A stretch of DNA of 64,000 nt from Dehalogenimonas sp. THU2 (lineage in GTDB: Bacteria; Chloroflexota; Dehalococcoidia; Dehalococcoidales; Dehalococcoidaceae). The notes beneath the pieces are model-generated. The model saw only the letters and a list, made by a program, of their open reading frames with translations, made no database searches and was not told the origin of the DNA. Where the stretch lies: the NCBI RefSeq assembly GCF_039749495.1, contig NZ_JBDLLU010000008.1, positions 1 to 64,000 of the forward strand, written 5' to 3'. A program made the translations under genes and the position numbers. Every line of letters begins with the position of its first letter. The stretch's first letter is position 1. Positions 1-6,888 of this stretch are shown one piece after another.

Positions 1-1
1 C

Positions 2-412
2 ACCAATGTACCGGTCAAACCGACGTTTGACTGGGCTGACGTCCCCGGTGCCGTCTCCTACGAAGTCTGGGTTGACACCAAGGCTGACTTCAGCACCGCC
101 GTCAAGGCCACCACCCCGATCTCGGCTTACGCCTGGACCGGCGCTAACCTGGCCAACAACACCTCCTACTACTGGCAGGTACGCGCGGTAACTGGTTCCG
201 GTACATCCGGATGGGTAACAAGCGTGTTCACTACTGAACTGGCTGCGCCTCCTGTGGTCACCGTGACCCAGCCAGCCCCCACTCAGACGAACATCACCCT
301 GACCGTTCCCGCGACTGAGACCCCCAGCTACATCTGGATCATCGTCGGCATCGGCGCACTGCTGACCGTCCTGGTGATCGTGCTCATCGTCCGCACCCGC
401 CGCGTAGTCTAA
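2..412 (+). CDS. C-terminal part of a surface protein (FN3-like domain plus C-terminal membrane anchor)
   Basis: The frame is open from the window edge to TAA at 410-412, so only the last 136 residues are seen. They hold a fibronectin-III-like module (FDWADVPGAVSYEVWVDT, then SYYWQVRAVTGSG), a Pro/Thr-rich linker, one hydrophobic helix (IWIIVGIGALLTVLVIVLIV) and a basic tail RTRRVV. This order predicts an exported protein held in the membrane by its C-terminus. The protein at 31666-34536 ends in the same way, so both may belong to one surface-protein family. The N-terminal function is not visible. Confidence 0.8.
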   Translation, partial: TNVPVKPTFDWADVPGAVSYEVWVDTKADFSTAVKATTPISAYAWTGANLANNTSYYWQVRAVTGSGTSGWVTSVFTTELAAPPVVTVTQPAPTQTNITLTVPATETPSYIWIIVGIGALLTVLVIVLIVRTRRVV

Positions 413-442
413 CTCGTTAGACTAAACAGCAACGGATAACCA

Positions 443-480
443 GAAGGCCCCCCGGGCAACCGGGGGGCCTTCTCTATTTT
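443..480 (+). terminator. Rho-independent terminator of the surface-protein gene
   Basis: A 13-bp perfect GC-rich stem (443-455 with 460-472) closes a GCAA tetraloop and is followed by TCTATTTT. It lies 30 bp after the stop codon at 412. Confidence 0.9.
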
Positions 481-499
481 CCCCCCCACGTCATTGCGA

Positions 500-523
500 G
501 GCCTGTCCTGTGCTTGTCGAAGG
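500..523. repeat. Dispersed intergenic repeat, copy 1
   Basis: The block GCCTGTCCTGTGC..GTCGAAGGG is closely related to blocks at 6814-6837 (same strand) and 43379-43402 (opposite strand). All three lie between genes. It follows a GTCATTGCGAGG stretch of the kind that often recurs between genes in this bacterial group. Confidence 0.65.
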
Positions 524-554
524 GCTCCCGGCGAAGCGGTCTTGGTTTCTGGTT

Positions 555-584
555 TTGACAATTAAGCCTTGGATAATGGATATT
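555..584 (+). promoter_or_regulatory. Candidate promoter of the HDAC-like gene
   Basis: TTGACA (555-560) and GATATT (579-584) are separated by 18 nt. The leader would be about 30 nt and shows no well-placed Shine-Dalgarno sequence before the ATG at 621. Confidence 0.5.
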
Positions 585-620
585 GTTCTAAGACGTTAGA
601 TATGAGGGATTGGATAATTC

Positions 621-1700
621 ATGTCAACCGGTTACGTCCATCATCCCGCTTTCCTCACCCACGACGCCGGCCCTTCCCACCCGGAATCCCCGGATCGCCT
701 GCGCGCGATAATGGGGCGCCTTGGAAGCGGCGGCATAGCTGACCGCCTGACATCCGTCGAGGCACGCCCCGCCACTCGTCTGGAACTTCTGGCCGTCCAC
801 GACGATACCTACCTGGAAGAATTGGAGAAAATGGCTGGTCAGGGCGGCGGATGGCTGGACGCGGATACGCACGTCTCGCCGGGGTCCTGGAAGGCAGCGT
901 TATATGCTGCGGGAGGCTCTGTGGCGGCTGTAGAGGCGGTCATGGAGGGCAGGGTGTCTCATTGCATGGTATTGGCCCGCCCGCCCGGCCATCATGCCTT
1001 CAGAAATCGAGGCTCGGGTTTCTGTCTGTTGAACAACGTCGCCATCGCCGCCACCGCAGCGCGGCGAAAATACGGCCTCAACCGCGTCGCTATCATCGAC
1101 TTTGACGTCCACCACGGCAACGGCACACAGGCCATCTTTGAAGGCGACCACGGCGCGTACTACGTTTCGACCCACCAGTACCCGCATTACCCGGGGACAG
1201 GGGGATTGGGGGGAGTTGATAGTTACCAGTTTCCACTTTCTAATCAATCGGAACGATCAACTATGAACTATAAACTATCAACCCCGCTAAACATCCCCCT
1301 GCCGTCCGCCTGCGGCGATAAGGAATATCTGCGAGTCTTCGACGAGATCATCCTGCCCGCCGTCCGCCGCTTCAATCCGGGCCTGATCCTCGTCTCCGCC
1401 GGCTACGACGGCCACTGGGCGGACCCTCTGGCGGGCATGAACCTGCCCGTCTCCGGCTTCGCTGCGATGGTCGGGAGGATCAAAAACCTGGCGGAAGACC
1501 TCTGTGGTGGCCGCCTGGTCTTATGCCTGGAAGGCGGCTACCACCTGGAAGCCCTGGCCGCGTCCGTCGCCGCCACCTTCCAAATCCTCCTCGGCGATTC
1601 CCAAATCGACGACCCACTCGACCCGCCCCCGGACAGGTTGAAGGCATCACCCGACATATCGACTCTCATCGCGGATCTGAAGAATATCCACTACCTCTAA
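621..1700 (+). CDS. Histone deacetylase-like / AcuC-type amidohydrolase
   Basis: A 359-residue zinc hydrolase of the HDAC superfamily, which removes acetyl groups from acyl-lysine, polyamines or related amides. Family landmarks occur in order: RPPGHHAF (active-site His pair), FCLLNNVAIAA, IDFDVHHGNGTQ (zinc Asp and His), STHQYPHYPGTG, ILVSAGYDGHWADPL (second zinc Asp) and LCLEGGYH near the end. The substrate cannot be told; acetoin-utilisation (AcuC-like) and polyamine deacetylases share this fold. An AT-rich inverted-repeat segment (1209-1285) adds about 25 residues between the HQYPHYPGTG motif and the NIPLPS motif, where relatives normally have a short loop. The gene stands alone between a terminator and a convergent transporter gene. 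Confidence 0.9.
   Translation: MSTGYVHHPAFLTHDAGPSHPESPDRLRAIMGRLGSGGIADRLTSVEARPATRLELLAVHDDTYLEELEKMAGQGGGWLDADTHVSPGSWKAALYAAGGSVAAVEAVMEGRVSHCMVLARPPGHHAFRNRGSGFCLLNNVAIAATAARRKYGLNRVAIIDFDVHHGNGTQAIFEGDHGAYYVSTHQYPHYPGTGGLGGVDSYQFPLSNQSERSTMNYKLSTPLNIPLPSACGDKEYLRVFDEIILPAVRRFNPGLILVSAGYDGHWADPLAGMNLPVSGFAAMVGRIKNLAEDLCGGRLVLCLEGGYHLEALAASVAATFQILLGDSQIDDPLDPPPDRLKASPDISTLIADLKNIHYL
1209..1285. repeat. Inverted-repeat element inserted in frame inside the HDAC-like gene
   Basis: Arms GTTGATAGTT (1215-1224) and AACTATCAAC (1273-1282) are perfect inverted repeats, flanked by G-runs and C-runs. The interior is AT-rich and contains ACTATGAACTATAAACTATC, a low-complexity pattern like that seen in intergenic gaps. 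It encodes roughly VDSYQFPLSNQSERSTMNYK without a stop, so the host frame stays open. Confidence 0.7.
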
Positions 1701-1710
1701 CTTCCAACCT

Positions 1711-1828
1711 CCCTCTCCCTTGATGGGAGAGGGAATGAGGGTGAGGGTGAAGGGGCGGAGGGTGCGTTTGGAGATTTAGGTTTGGAATTTGGAATCTATT
1801 TTGGATTTAGAAATTAGATATTAGGATT
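1711..1828. repeat. Intergenic repeat cluster: GC-rich hairpin plus AT-rich degenerate repeat
   Basis: CCCTCTCCC (1711-1719) pairs with GGGAGAGGG (1725-1733), followed by GAGGGTGAGGGTGAAGGG. From about 1767 the sequence becomes a degenerate tandem pattern of TTTGGAATTTGGAAT / TTAGAAATTAGATATTAG type. The hairpin lacks a U-tract, so it is not a typical terminator. It fills the gap between two convergent genes. Confidence 0.6.
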
Positions 1829-2737
1829 TCACCCGTCGCGTCTTTCCCCACACTCCATCTCGCACTCATCGCACTCCTCATCACAGGGCTCCACGTGCAG
1901 CGTGATCTCCAGCCGCGGCAGGCGCTCCCTGAGGTCAGCCTCCAGGTGGTCGCACATCCGGTGGGCTTCTTCGACGGAGGCGGCGCGCGGCATCACCAGG
2001 TGCAGTTCGGCGAAGCGCTGGGCGCCGGCCTTGCGGGTGCGCAGGCTGTGGAACCCGGTCAGTTGCGCCCGGTGCTCTCGCAGCACGTCGGCGATGAGCT
2101 TTTCCTCACCGTCGGGCAGTCCCGTATCGACGATGCCGCCGAAGGACTTTTTGAGGATGTCGTAGGCCGCCTTGATGATGATCAGGGCTACCGCCATGGC
2201 GATGATTGGGTCCAGGACGGTCAGGCCGGTGAATTGTACCAGCGCCAGGCCGGTTAGAACCCCCGCGGAGGTCATAACGTCAGTCCGCAGGTGCTGGGCG
2301 TCGGCCTCCAGGGCGACAGAATCGGTGGCTTTGGCGATCTTGAAGAGGTGGCGGCTGACCAGCGTGTTGGCGATGACGGAAACCAGCATCACGGCGATGC
2401 CCCAGCCCAGCAGTTCGACCTCGGCGCCGTGGAGAATCCGCTTGACCGCCTCGTAGATGATCCAGATCGCGGCCACAAAGATCAGCACGGCCTCGACAGT
2501 GCCGGAGACGTTCTCCCACTTGCCGTGACCGAAAGGGTGCTCCCGGTCGGCGGGTTTGTCGGCGGCACGTACACCGAAGAAGGCAATGATGGCGGCCACC
2601 AGGTCCAGCGCGGAGTGGATGGCCTCTGCCAGCACGCTGACCGCGCCGGTCAAGAGCCCCACCGTCACCTTGAGGACGATGAGCAGGGTGTTGGAAGCTA
2701 CCGAAAGTGACGCGGCGCGGGTTTTAGTGTTTACCAT
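1829..2737 (-). CDS. Cation diffusion facilitator (CDF) family metal exporter
   Basis: A 302-residue inner-membrane protein of the CDF family, which exports divalent metals (Zn, Co, Fe, Mn) in exchange for protons. Hydrophobic helices cover about residues 10-205. The helix-2 metal motif is HSALD, followed by HPFGHGKWENVSG; helix 5 carries DAQHLRTDV. The cytoplasmic C-terminal domain includes FHSLRTRKAGAQ and LHLVMP, then ends in a Cys/Glu-rich tail (CDEECDECEMECGE) that could bind metal and is unusual for the family. The metal cannot be named from sequence. The gene is single, with AT-rich repeats on both sides. Confidence 0.9.
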   Translation of the reverse strand: MVNTKTRAASLSVASNTLLIVLKVTVGLLTGAVSVLAEAIHSALDLVAAIIAFFGVRAADKPADREHPFGHGKWENVSGTVEAVLIFVAAIWIIYEAVKRILHGAEVELLGWGIAVMLVSVIANTLVSRHLFKIAKATDSVALEADAQHLRTDVMTSAGVLTGLALVQFTGLTVLDPIIAMAVALIIIKAAYDILKKSFGGIVDTGLPDGEEKLIADVLREHRAQLTGFHSLRTRKAGAQRFAELHLVMPRAASVEEAHRMCDHLEADLRERLPRLEITLHVEPCDEECDECEMECGERRDG

Positions 2738-2759
2738 CAGCGATAATTCCTAAGCCTAA

Positions 2760-2836
2760 GCGCAAAATCTTGGATAAAAACACCCGGACCAGTTTTGATA
2801 TTTGGACTTTGGAATTTGGATATCAGGAATCGGTGA
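2760..2836. repeat. AT-rich degenerate intergenic repeat
   Basis: TTTTGATATTTGGACTTTGG, then AATTTGGATATCAGG: the same low-complexity style as at 1767-1828. It lies between secF and the CDF gene. No promoter or terminator is evident within it. Confidence 0.5.
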
Positions 2837-3733
2837 TTAAGATTTGGCCCCGATGCGTTTCTTGTCGAAATTGTCCCAGATAACCAGTATCGCCGGCGCG
2901 ACAAAGACCGAATCATAGGTGCCCACTATGATGCCGATGAGCATGACCACCGCCAGGTTCTGGATGGTGGCGCCCACGAAGAGCATCAGCGCCAGCACCA
3001 CGATGATGGTGGTCAGGGAGGTATTGATGGAACGGATCAGCGTTTCGGCCACGCTGCGGTTGACCACGCCCTCGAAGGTCGGGGCCACGCCGCGCAGGGC
3101 GTTCTCCCGGATCCGGTCGAAGACGACCACCGTGTTGTTGACGCTGTAACCGATGACCGCCAGGATGCCGATGATGAAGACCAGGTTGATCTCCCAGCCG
3201 AAGGCGGCGGCCAGCACGGCGTAGATGCCCAGTACGGCCACGACATCATGCAGCACCGCCACCACGGCGCCGGTGCCGTAGTGCAGCGGTTTGGGCATGC
3301 GACGGAAGGCGTAAGTCAGGTACAGCAGGATGCCCACGGAAGCCAGTCCCACGGCGATCAGGGCGATCCGGGAGGTCTGGCTGGCGATGATGGGATCCAC
3401 GGATTCGAAGCTGCGTTCGGTCAGAGCGCCGAAAGCTGTTTCCAGCCCGTCCTCGAGGGTGTTTTTCTGAGCGTCGGTGATGGAAGGCAGGCGGATGATG
3501 AAATCCTCGCTGCCGGTCTCCTGGATGATGGCGGTGCCGTAACCCAGGTCTGAAAGCTCACTTCTGAGGTCGGAAAGCTCAGGGGCCGAGTCGAAAGCGA
3601 CAGTCAGCAGCGAACCACTGGAAAAGTCGATACCGGATTTCAGTCCGAAGGCGCCCAGGAAAATGAGCGAGAGGACGATCAGCGCCCCGGAAAGACTGAG
3701 AAAAAGTTTACGTTTACCGATGATATTAGGCAT
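2837..3733 (-). CDS. secF: Protein translocase subunit SecF
   Basis: A 298-residue membrane subunit that works with SecD, using the proton-motive force to help exported proteins leave the Sec channel. It has one helix near the N-terminus, a periplasmic domain opening with GIDFSSGSLL, and five C-terminal helices with IGYSVNNTVVVFDRIREN, a SecF signature. The start is taken at ATG 3733, preceded by AGGGGA; upstream in-frame codons fall inside secD and do not resemble SecF. The start overlaps the secD stop by 8 nt, so translation is probably coupled. Confidence 0.95.
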   Translation of the reverse strand: MPNIIGKRKLFLSLSGALIVLSLIFLGAFGLKSGIDFSSGSLLTVAFDSAPELSDLRSELSDLGYGTAIIQETGSEDFIIRLPSITDAQKNTLEDGLETAFGALTERSFESVDPIIASQTSRIALIAVGLASVGILLYLTYAFRRMPKPLHYGTGAVVAVLHDVVAVLGIYAVLAAAFGWEINLVFIIGILAVIGYSVNNTVVVFDRIRENALRGVAPTFEGVVNRSVAETLIRSINTSLTTIIVVLALMLFVGATIQNLAVVMLIGIIVGTYDSVFVAPAILVIWDNFDKKRIGAKS

Positions 3734-5072
3734 TCTGGTCCCCTGTTTCGGTGGTGAATAGTTTGAGATTTTTAGCAGCTTTGGAGCCGATGAGCGCCCG
3801 GAGGAAGGTGCGGGTGATGAACATGGCGGTAAACATACTGGCCAGGACGCCGACACCCAGCGTCAGGGCGAAGCCCTGTACCGGGGCTCCGGCGGCTACG
3901 CTGCCGCCGACCCAGACAAGGATGGCGCAAACGATGAGGGTGGTGACGTTGGCGTCCCAGATAGCACTCCAGGCGCGGGAGAAACCGGCCTCGATGGCGG
4001 CGCCCACGGTGCGGCGGGCCCGGAGTTCCTCTTTCATCCGCTCGAAGATAAGCACGTTGGCGTCCACCGCCATGCCGATGGACAGGATGAAGCCGCCGAT
4101 GCCGGCCAGCGTCAGCGTCACCGGCACCAGTTTATAGATGGCCAGTACCAGCACGACATACACCAGGAGGGCCACGCTGGCCATCAGGCCGGGCAGGCGG
4201 TAGAAGACGGTCATGAAGATCATCACCAGGATGATGCCGATAATGCCGGCCAGCAGGCTGAGATCCACGAAATCGGCGCCCAATATCGGGGAGACGGTAT
4301 TCTCATAGATGACTTCCAGCGGCACCGGCAGGCGTCCGGCATTGAGCTGACGCGACAGGAGCTGGGCTTCGTTGGTGGACAGCCCGGTGATAACGCCGGA
4401 ATCCGTGATGACGGTGTTGACGGTGGGGGCGATGGGGAGACCGTCGTCGCCGATGAGCGCCGTGTCGCCTTCGAAGATGCCTAGCCTGTCACCTACCAGG
4501 CGAGTGGTGACTGCCTCGGAAATGGCGGAGCCTTCACCGTTCCACTCGAAGTTGAGTTCGATGCCGCCGAACTGCCCGGTGGTGACGAAGGTGTTTTCGT
4601 TGAAATAGCTGGAATTGAGTTCCTTGACTACGCCGTCGATCTCGGCGGTGGCCGGTTTCCAGCGGCCCAGTTCGTTCACCCAGGTGGCCTCTTCATCAGC
4701 CCCGGCGATCTCACCGAAGACCAGCAGGGCGGTGGAGCCGATGCGCTGTTTCTGGGCATCGGACAGTTCCGTGCCCGGCAGTTCCACGACGATGCGGTTC
4801 TCTCCCTGGCGGGCGATATTGGGTTCGCTGACGCCCAGGGGGTTGACCCGGTTATTGATGACGCCCAGGATGCCCTCGATGGTGGCGTCCTTGTCCTCGT
4901 CGGCCACGCCGGACAGGTCGGCTTCGTAGACCAGGTGGATGCCGCCCTGTAGGTCGAGGCCGAGCTGAACAGGCTTGCCGAACAGGATGCCGTCGCCCAT
5001 CGGCAGGACCACCAGCGCCGATAAAATCAGGAGCACCAGGATGGTGATAAGTCCGGGAAGATGTTTTTTCAT
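3726..5072 (-). CDS. secD: Protein translocase subunit SecD
   Basis: A 448-residue SecDF-family subunit. The N-terminal helix is followed by the SecD signature GLDLQGGIHLVYE, a periplasmic P1 region with NRVNPLGVSEPNIARQGENR, and a C-terminal membrane domain with IGMAVDANVLIFERMKEE, the conserved helix-4 region linked to proton flow. It precedes secF with an 8-nt overlap. The length is short compared with proteobacterial SecD but normal for Gram-positive and Chloroflexota forms. Confidence 0.95.
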   Translation of the reverse strand: MKKHLPGLITILVLLILSALVVLPMGDGILFGKPVQLGLDLQGGIHLVYEADLSGVADEDKDATIEGILGVINNRVNPLGVSEPNIARQGENRIVVELPGTELSDAQKQRIGSTALLVFGEIAGADEEATWVNELGRWKPATAEIDGVVKELNSSYFNENTFVTTGQFGGIELNFEWNGEGSAISEAVTTRLVGDRLGIFEGDTALIGDDGLPIAPTVNTVITDSGVITGLSTNEAQLLSRQLNAGRLPVPLEVIYENTVSPILGADFVDLSLLAGIIGIILVMIFMTVFYRLPGLMASVALLVYVVLVLAIYKLVPVTLTLAGIGGFILSIGMAVDANVLIFERMKEELRARRTVGAAIEAGFSRAWSAIWDANVTTLIVCAILVWVGGSVAAGAPVQGFALTLGVGVLASMFTAMFITRTFLRALIGSKAAKNLKLFTTETGDQNA

Positions 5073-5210
5073 TCTTTATTCCGAATCCAGATTAAAATCG
5101 ATATTTTAGTTGGCCACAGTTTACCAGAAAATGGCGGTCTGAGCAGCCGCCGCGATTTCCTATCAGGTTAAAGTTTCGTTATCGTGTCGCCGCTCTCTGT
5201 TTAATTATTG

Positions 5211-6722
5211 TTAAGACCCGTTCGCCCCGCGTTCGATCAACCGGCGAGCGAACTCGATGGCTTCCTCCGGCGTGCTGATCTCCCCGGTGGCCTGCGCTTC
5301 TCCGGCGGCGGTGAGAATCGTCCCCATTTCAGGCCCCGGTCTCAAGCCGAGGCGTGATTGTAAATCGGTTCCGGTCAGGAGCCGCGGCGTCCGGGATTTT
5401 TCCAGTTGCCGACCGCGTTCGGCCAGAACATAGTTCACTATTGTAACATGTTCACGAAAGTTATCAAGCGACAGCGTCGGGCCGCGGGCGGCCAGGTGGT
5501 CGGCCAGGCTGAGATAAAGGGTGGCGACAGCCGCCTCGCCGGTGTCCCGCAGGTAGCGATAGACCGCCTTGGGGGTGGGTAAAATCGCTTCTGGACCCAT
5601 CTGGTTCGGCCGCATGTGGGACTCCACCATGGCGGCGACGAATTTGGTTTCTTTTTGTGAAAATCGCAGCCGTTTCAGCATTTCCTGCGCCGTCACCGCG
5701 CCGCGGCCGGCGTGGCCGTAGAAGCGGACGCGGCCGTTGGGCGCCAGGACCTTGGTCTCCGGTTTGGCGATGTCATGGATGAGCGCGGCCAAACGGGTGA
5801 GGGCCAGCCGGGTGGTGCCGCCGTTCAGCGGGGATTCGAAATATGCGGCGGTCGATGCATCCCAGGGGATGATGCTTTTCGCTTCAGGCATAGCGTATGA
5901 CCAGTCACCTCGTCGTAATACCCAGTCCAGAGAGGATACCGTTTTAAGCTGGTGACCCAGTACGTCCCAGGTGTGTTCTTTAGGTTGATCGACGCCTCGC
6001 GACGGCTCCAGTTCCGGGAATATCCGGGTCAGGAGGGAGAGCCGGTCAAGGTACTCGAATACGGCGCCCGTCGAGGGCAGGGAAAGCAGTCTCACCAGTT
6101 CTTCCCGGGTTCTTTCGCCGGCGACATTTGCGACCGATTCGGCGTCGGCGGTGATGGCAACCTCGGTGGCCGGTTCGATGGTAAATCGGAGTTCGGCGGC
6201 CAGTCTCACCGCCCGGAGTAGGCGTGCCGGGTCCTTTTGGAAAACATCGGGAGAGACGGCGCGGATGAGTCGCTTTTCCAGGTCTCGCATCCCACCCCTG
6301 GGATCTATTACCGGCAGTTCCCCTGTCGCGATGTCGAAATTTTCGAGCGGGCAGGCCAAAGCGTCGATGGTGAAGTCCCGCCGGGCGAGGTCCTCTTCCA
6401 TAGTACCCCAGGCATCGCCGATATCCACCTGGCTGAAGGCGCCGCCGGCCGGGAGGGTGATGCGGAACATGCCGGCTCCCTCGTCCAGCGCGAAACAGGC
6501 GCTGCCGAGCTTGTCCGCCAGGTCGGTTATTAGGGAGGCGGTATCGCCGGATACGGCGACATCCAGATCGCACACCGGTAATTTGAGCAAAGTATCGCGG
6601 ATGAATCCGCCGGCGATGAACGCCTTGACGCCTTTGGTATGAATCACCGCCGCAATGGCGGCAATGACAGCCCGCTGGCCGGGATCGTTTACGCTGATGA
6701 ACGAGGGTGTTGTATCTGCCAT
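5211..6722 (-). CDS. CCA tRNA nucleotidyltransferase / poly(A) polymerase family protein with HD domain (copy 1)
   Basis: A 503-residue class II nucleotidyltransferase that adds all or part of the 3' CCA of tRNA. The head domain has GGFIRD and DLDVAVSGD (catalytic carboxylates), then RRDFTIDALACPL and PARLLRAVRLAAEL, which are family motifs B-D. The C-terminal half has an HD-type domain (LAALIHDIAKPE, GHAGRGAVTAQEMLKRL, VESHMRP). Start ATG 6722 is chosen because a promoter (TTGCCC, 17 nt, TATAGT) ends 13 nt upstream; a farther TTG would overlap it. A shorter paralogue lies at 38373-39632, so the two may divide CC and A addition. Confidence 0.85.
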   Translation of the reverse strand: MADTTPSFISVNDPGQRAVIAAIAAVIHTKGVKAFIAGGFIRDTLLKLPVCDLDVAVSGDTASLITDLADKLGSACFALDEGAGMFRITLPAGGAFSQVDIGDAWGTMEEDLARRDFTIDALACPLENFDIATGELPVIDPRGGMRDLEKRLIRAVSPDVFQKDPARLLRAVRLAAELRFTIEPATEVAITADAESVANVAGERTREELVRLLSLPSTGAVFEYLDRLSLLTRIFPELEPSRGVDQPKEHTWDVLGHQLKTVSSLDWVLRRGDWSYAMPEAKSIIPWDASTAAYFESPLNGGTTRLALTRLAALIHDIAKPETKVLAPNGRVRFYGHAGRGAVTAQEMLKRLRFSQKETKFVAAMVESHMRPNQMGPEAILPTPKAVYRYLRDTGEAAVATLYLSLADHLAARGPTLSLDNFREHVTIVNYVLAERGRQLEKSRTPRLLTGTDLQSRLGLRPGPEMGTILTAAGEAQATGEISTPEEAIEFARRLIERGANGS

Positions 6723-6792
6723 GACGAATGCTCTAACTATACAAGCATCGGCGGGGTGGGGCAAGGGTCTTCGGATTAATTCACGTATTTCG

Positions 6793-6843
6793 TGTCTCTC
6801 CTTTTCGTAAAGAGCCTGTCCTGAGCGAAGTCGAAGGAGAGAC
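6793..6843. repeat. Dispersed intergenic repeat, copy 2, in a hairpin
   Basis: GCCTGTCCTGAGC..GTCGAAGG at 6814-6837 matches the blocks at 500-523 and 43379-43402. The outer sequences GTCTCTCCTTTTCG and CGAAGGAGAGAC can pair, giving a hairpin between priA and the CCA-type gene. Confidence 0.65.
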
Positions 6844-6888
6844 TAAGAGGGATTTCGTCTCTGCCGTGCCCGCCAGGTTAAATCAGAC

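Noticed and set aside
1711-1733. Terminator after the HDAC-like gene
   Set aside because: The stem is strong, but there is no U-tract and the block looks like a common dispersed repeat.
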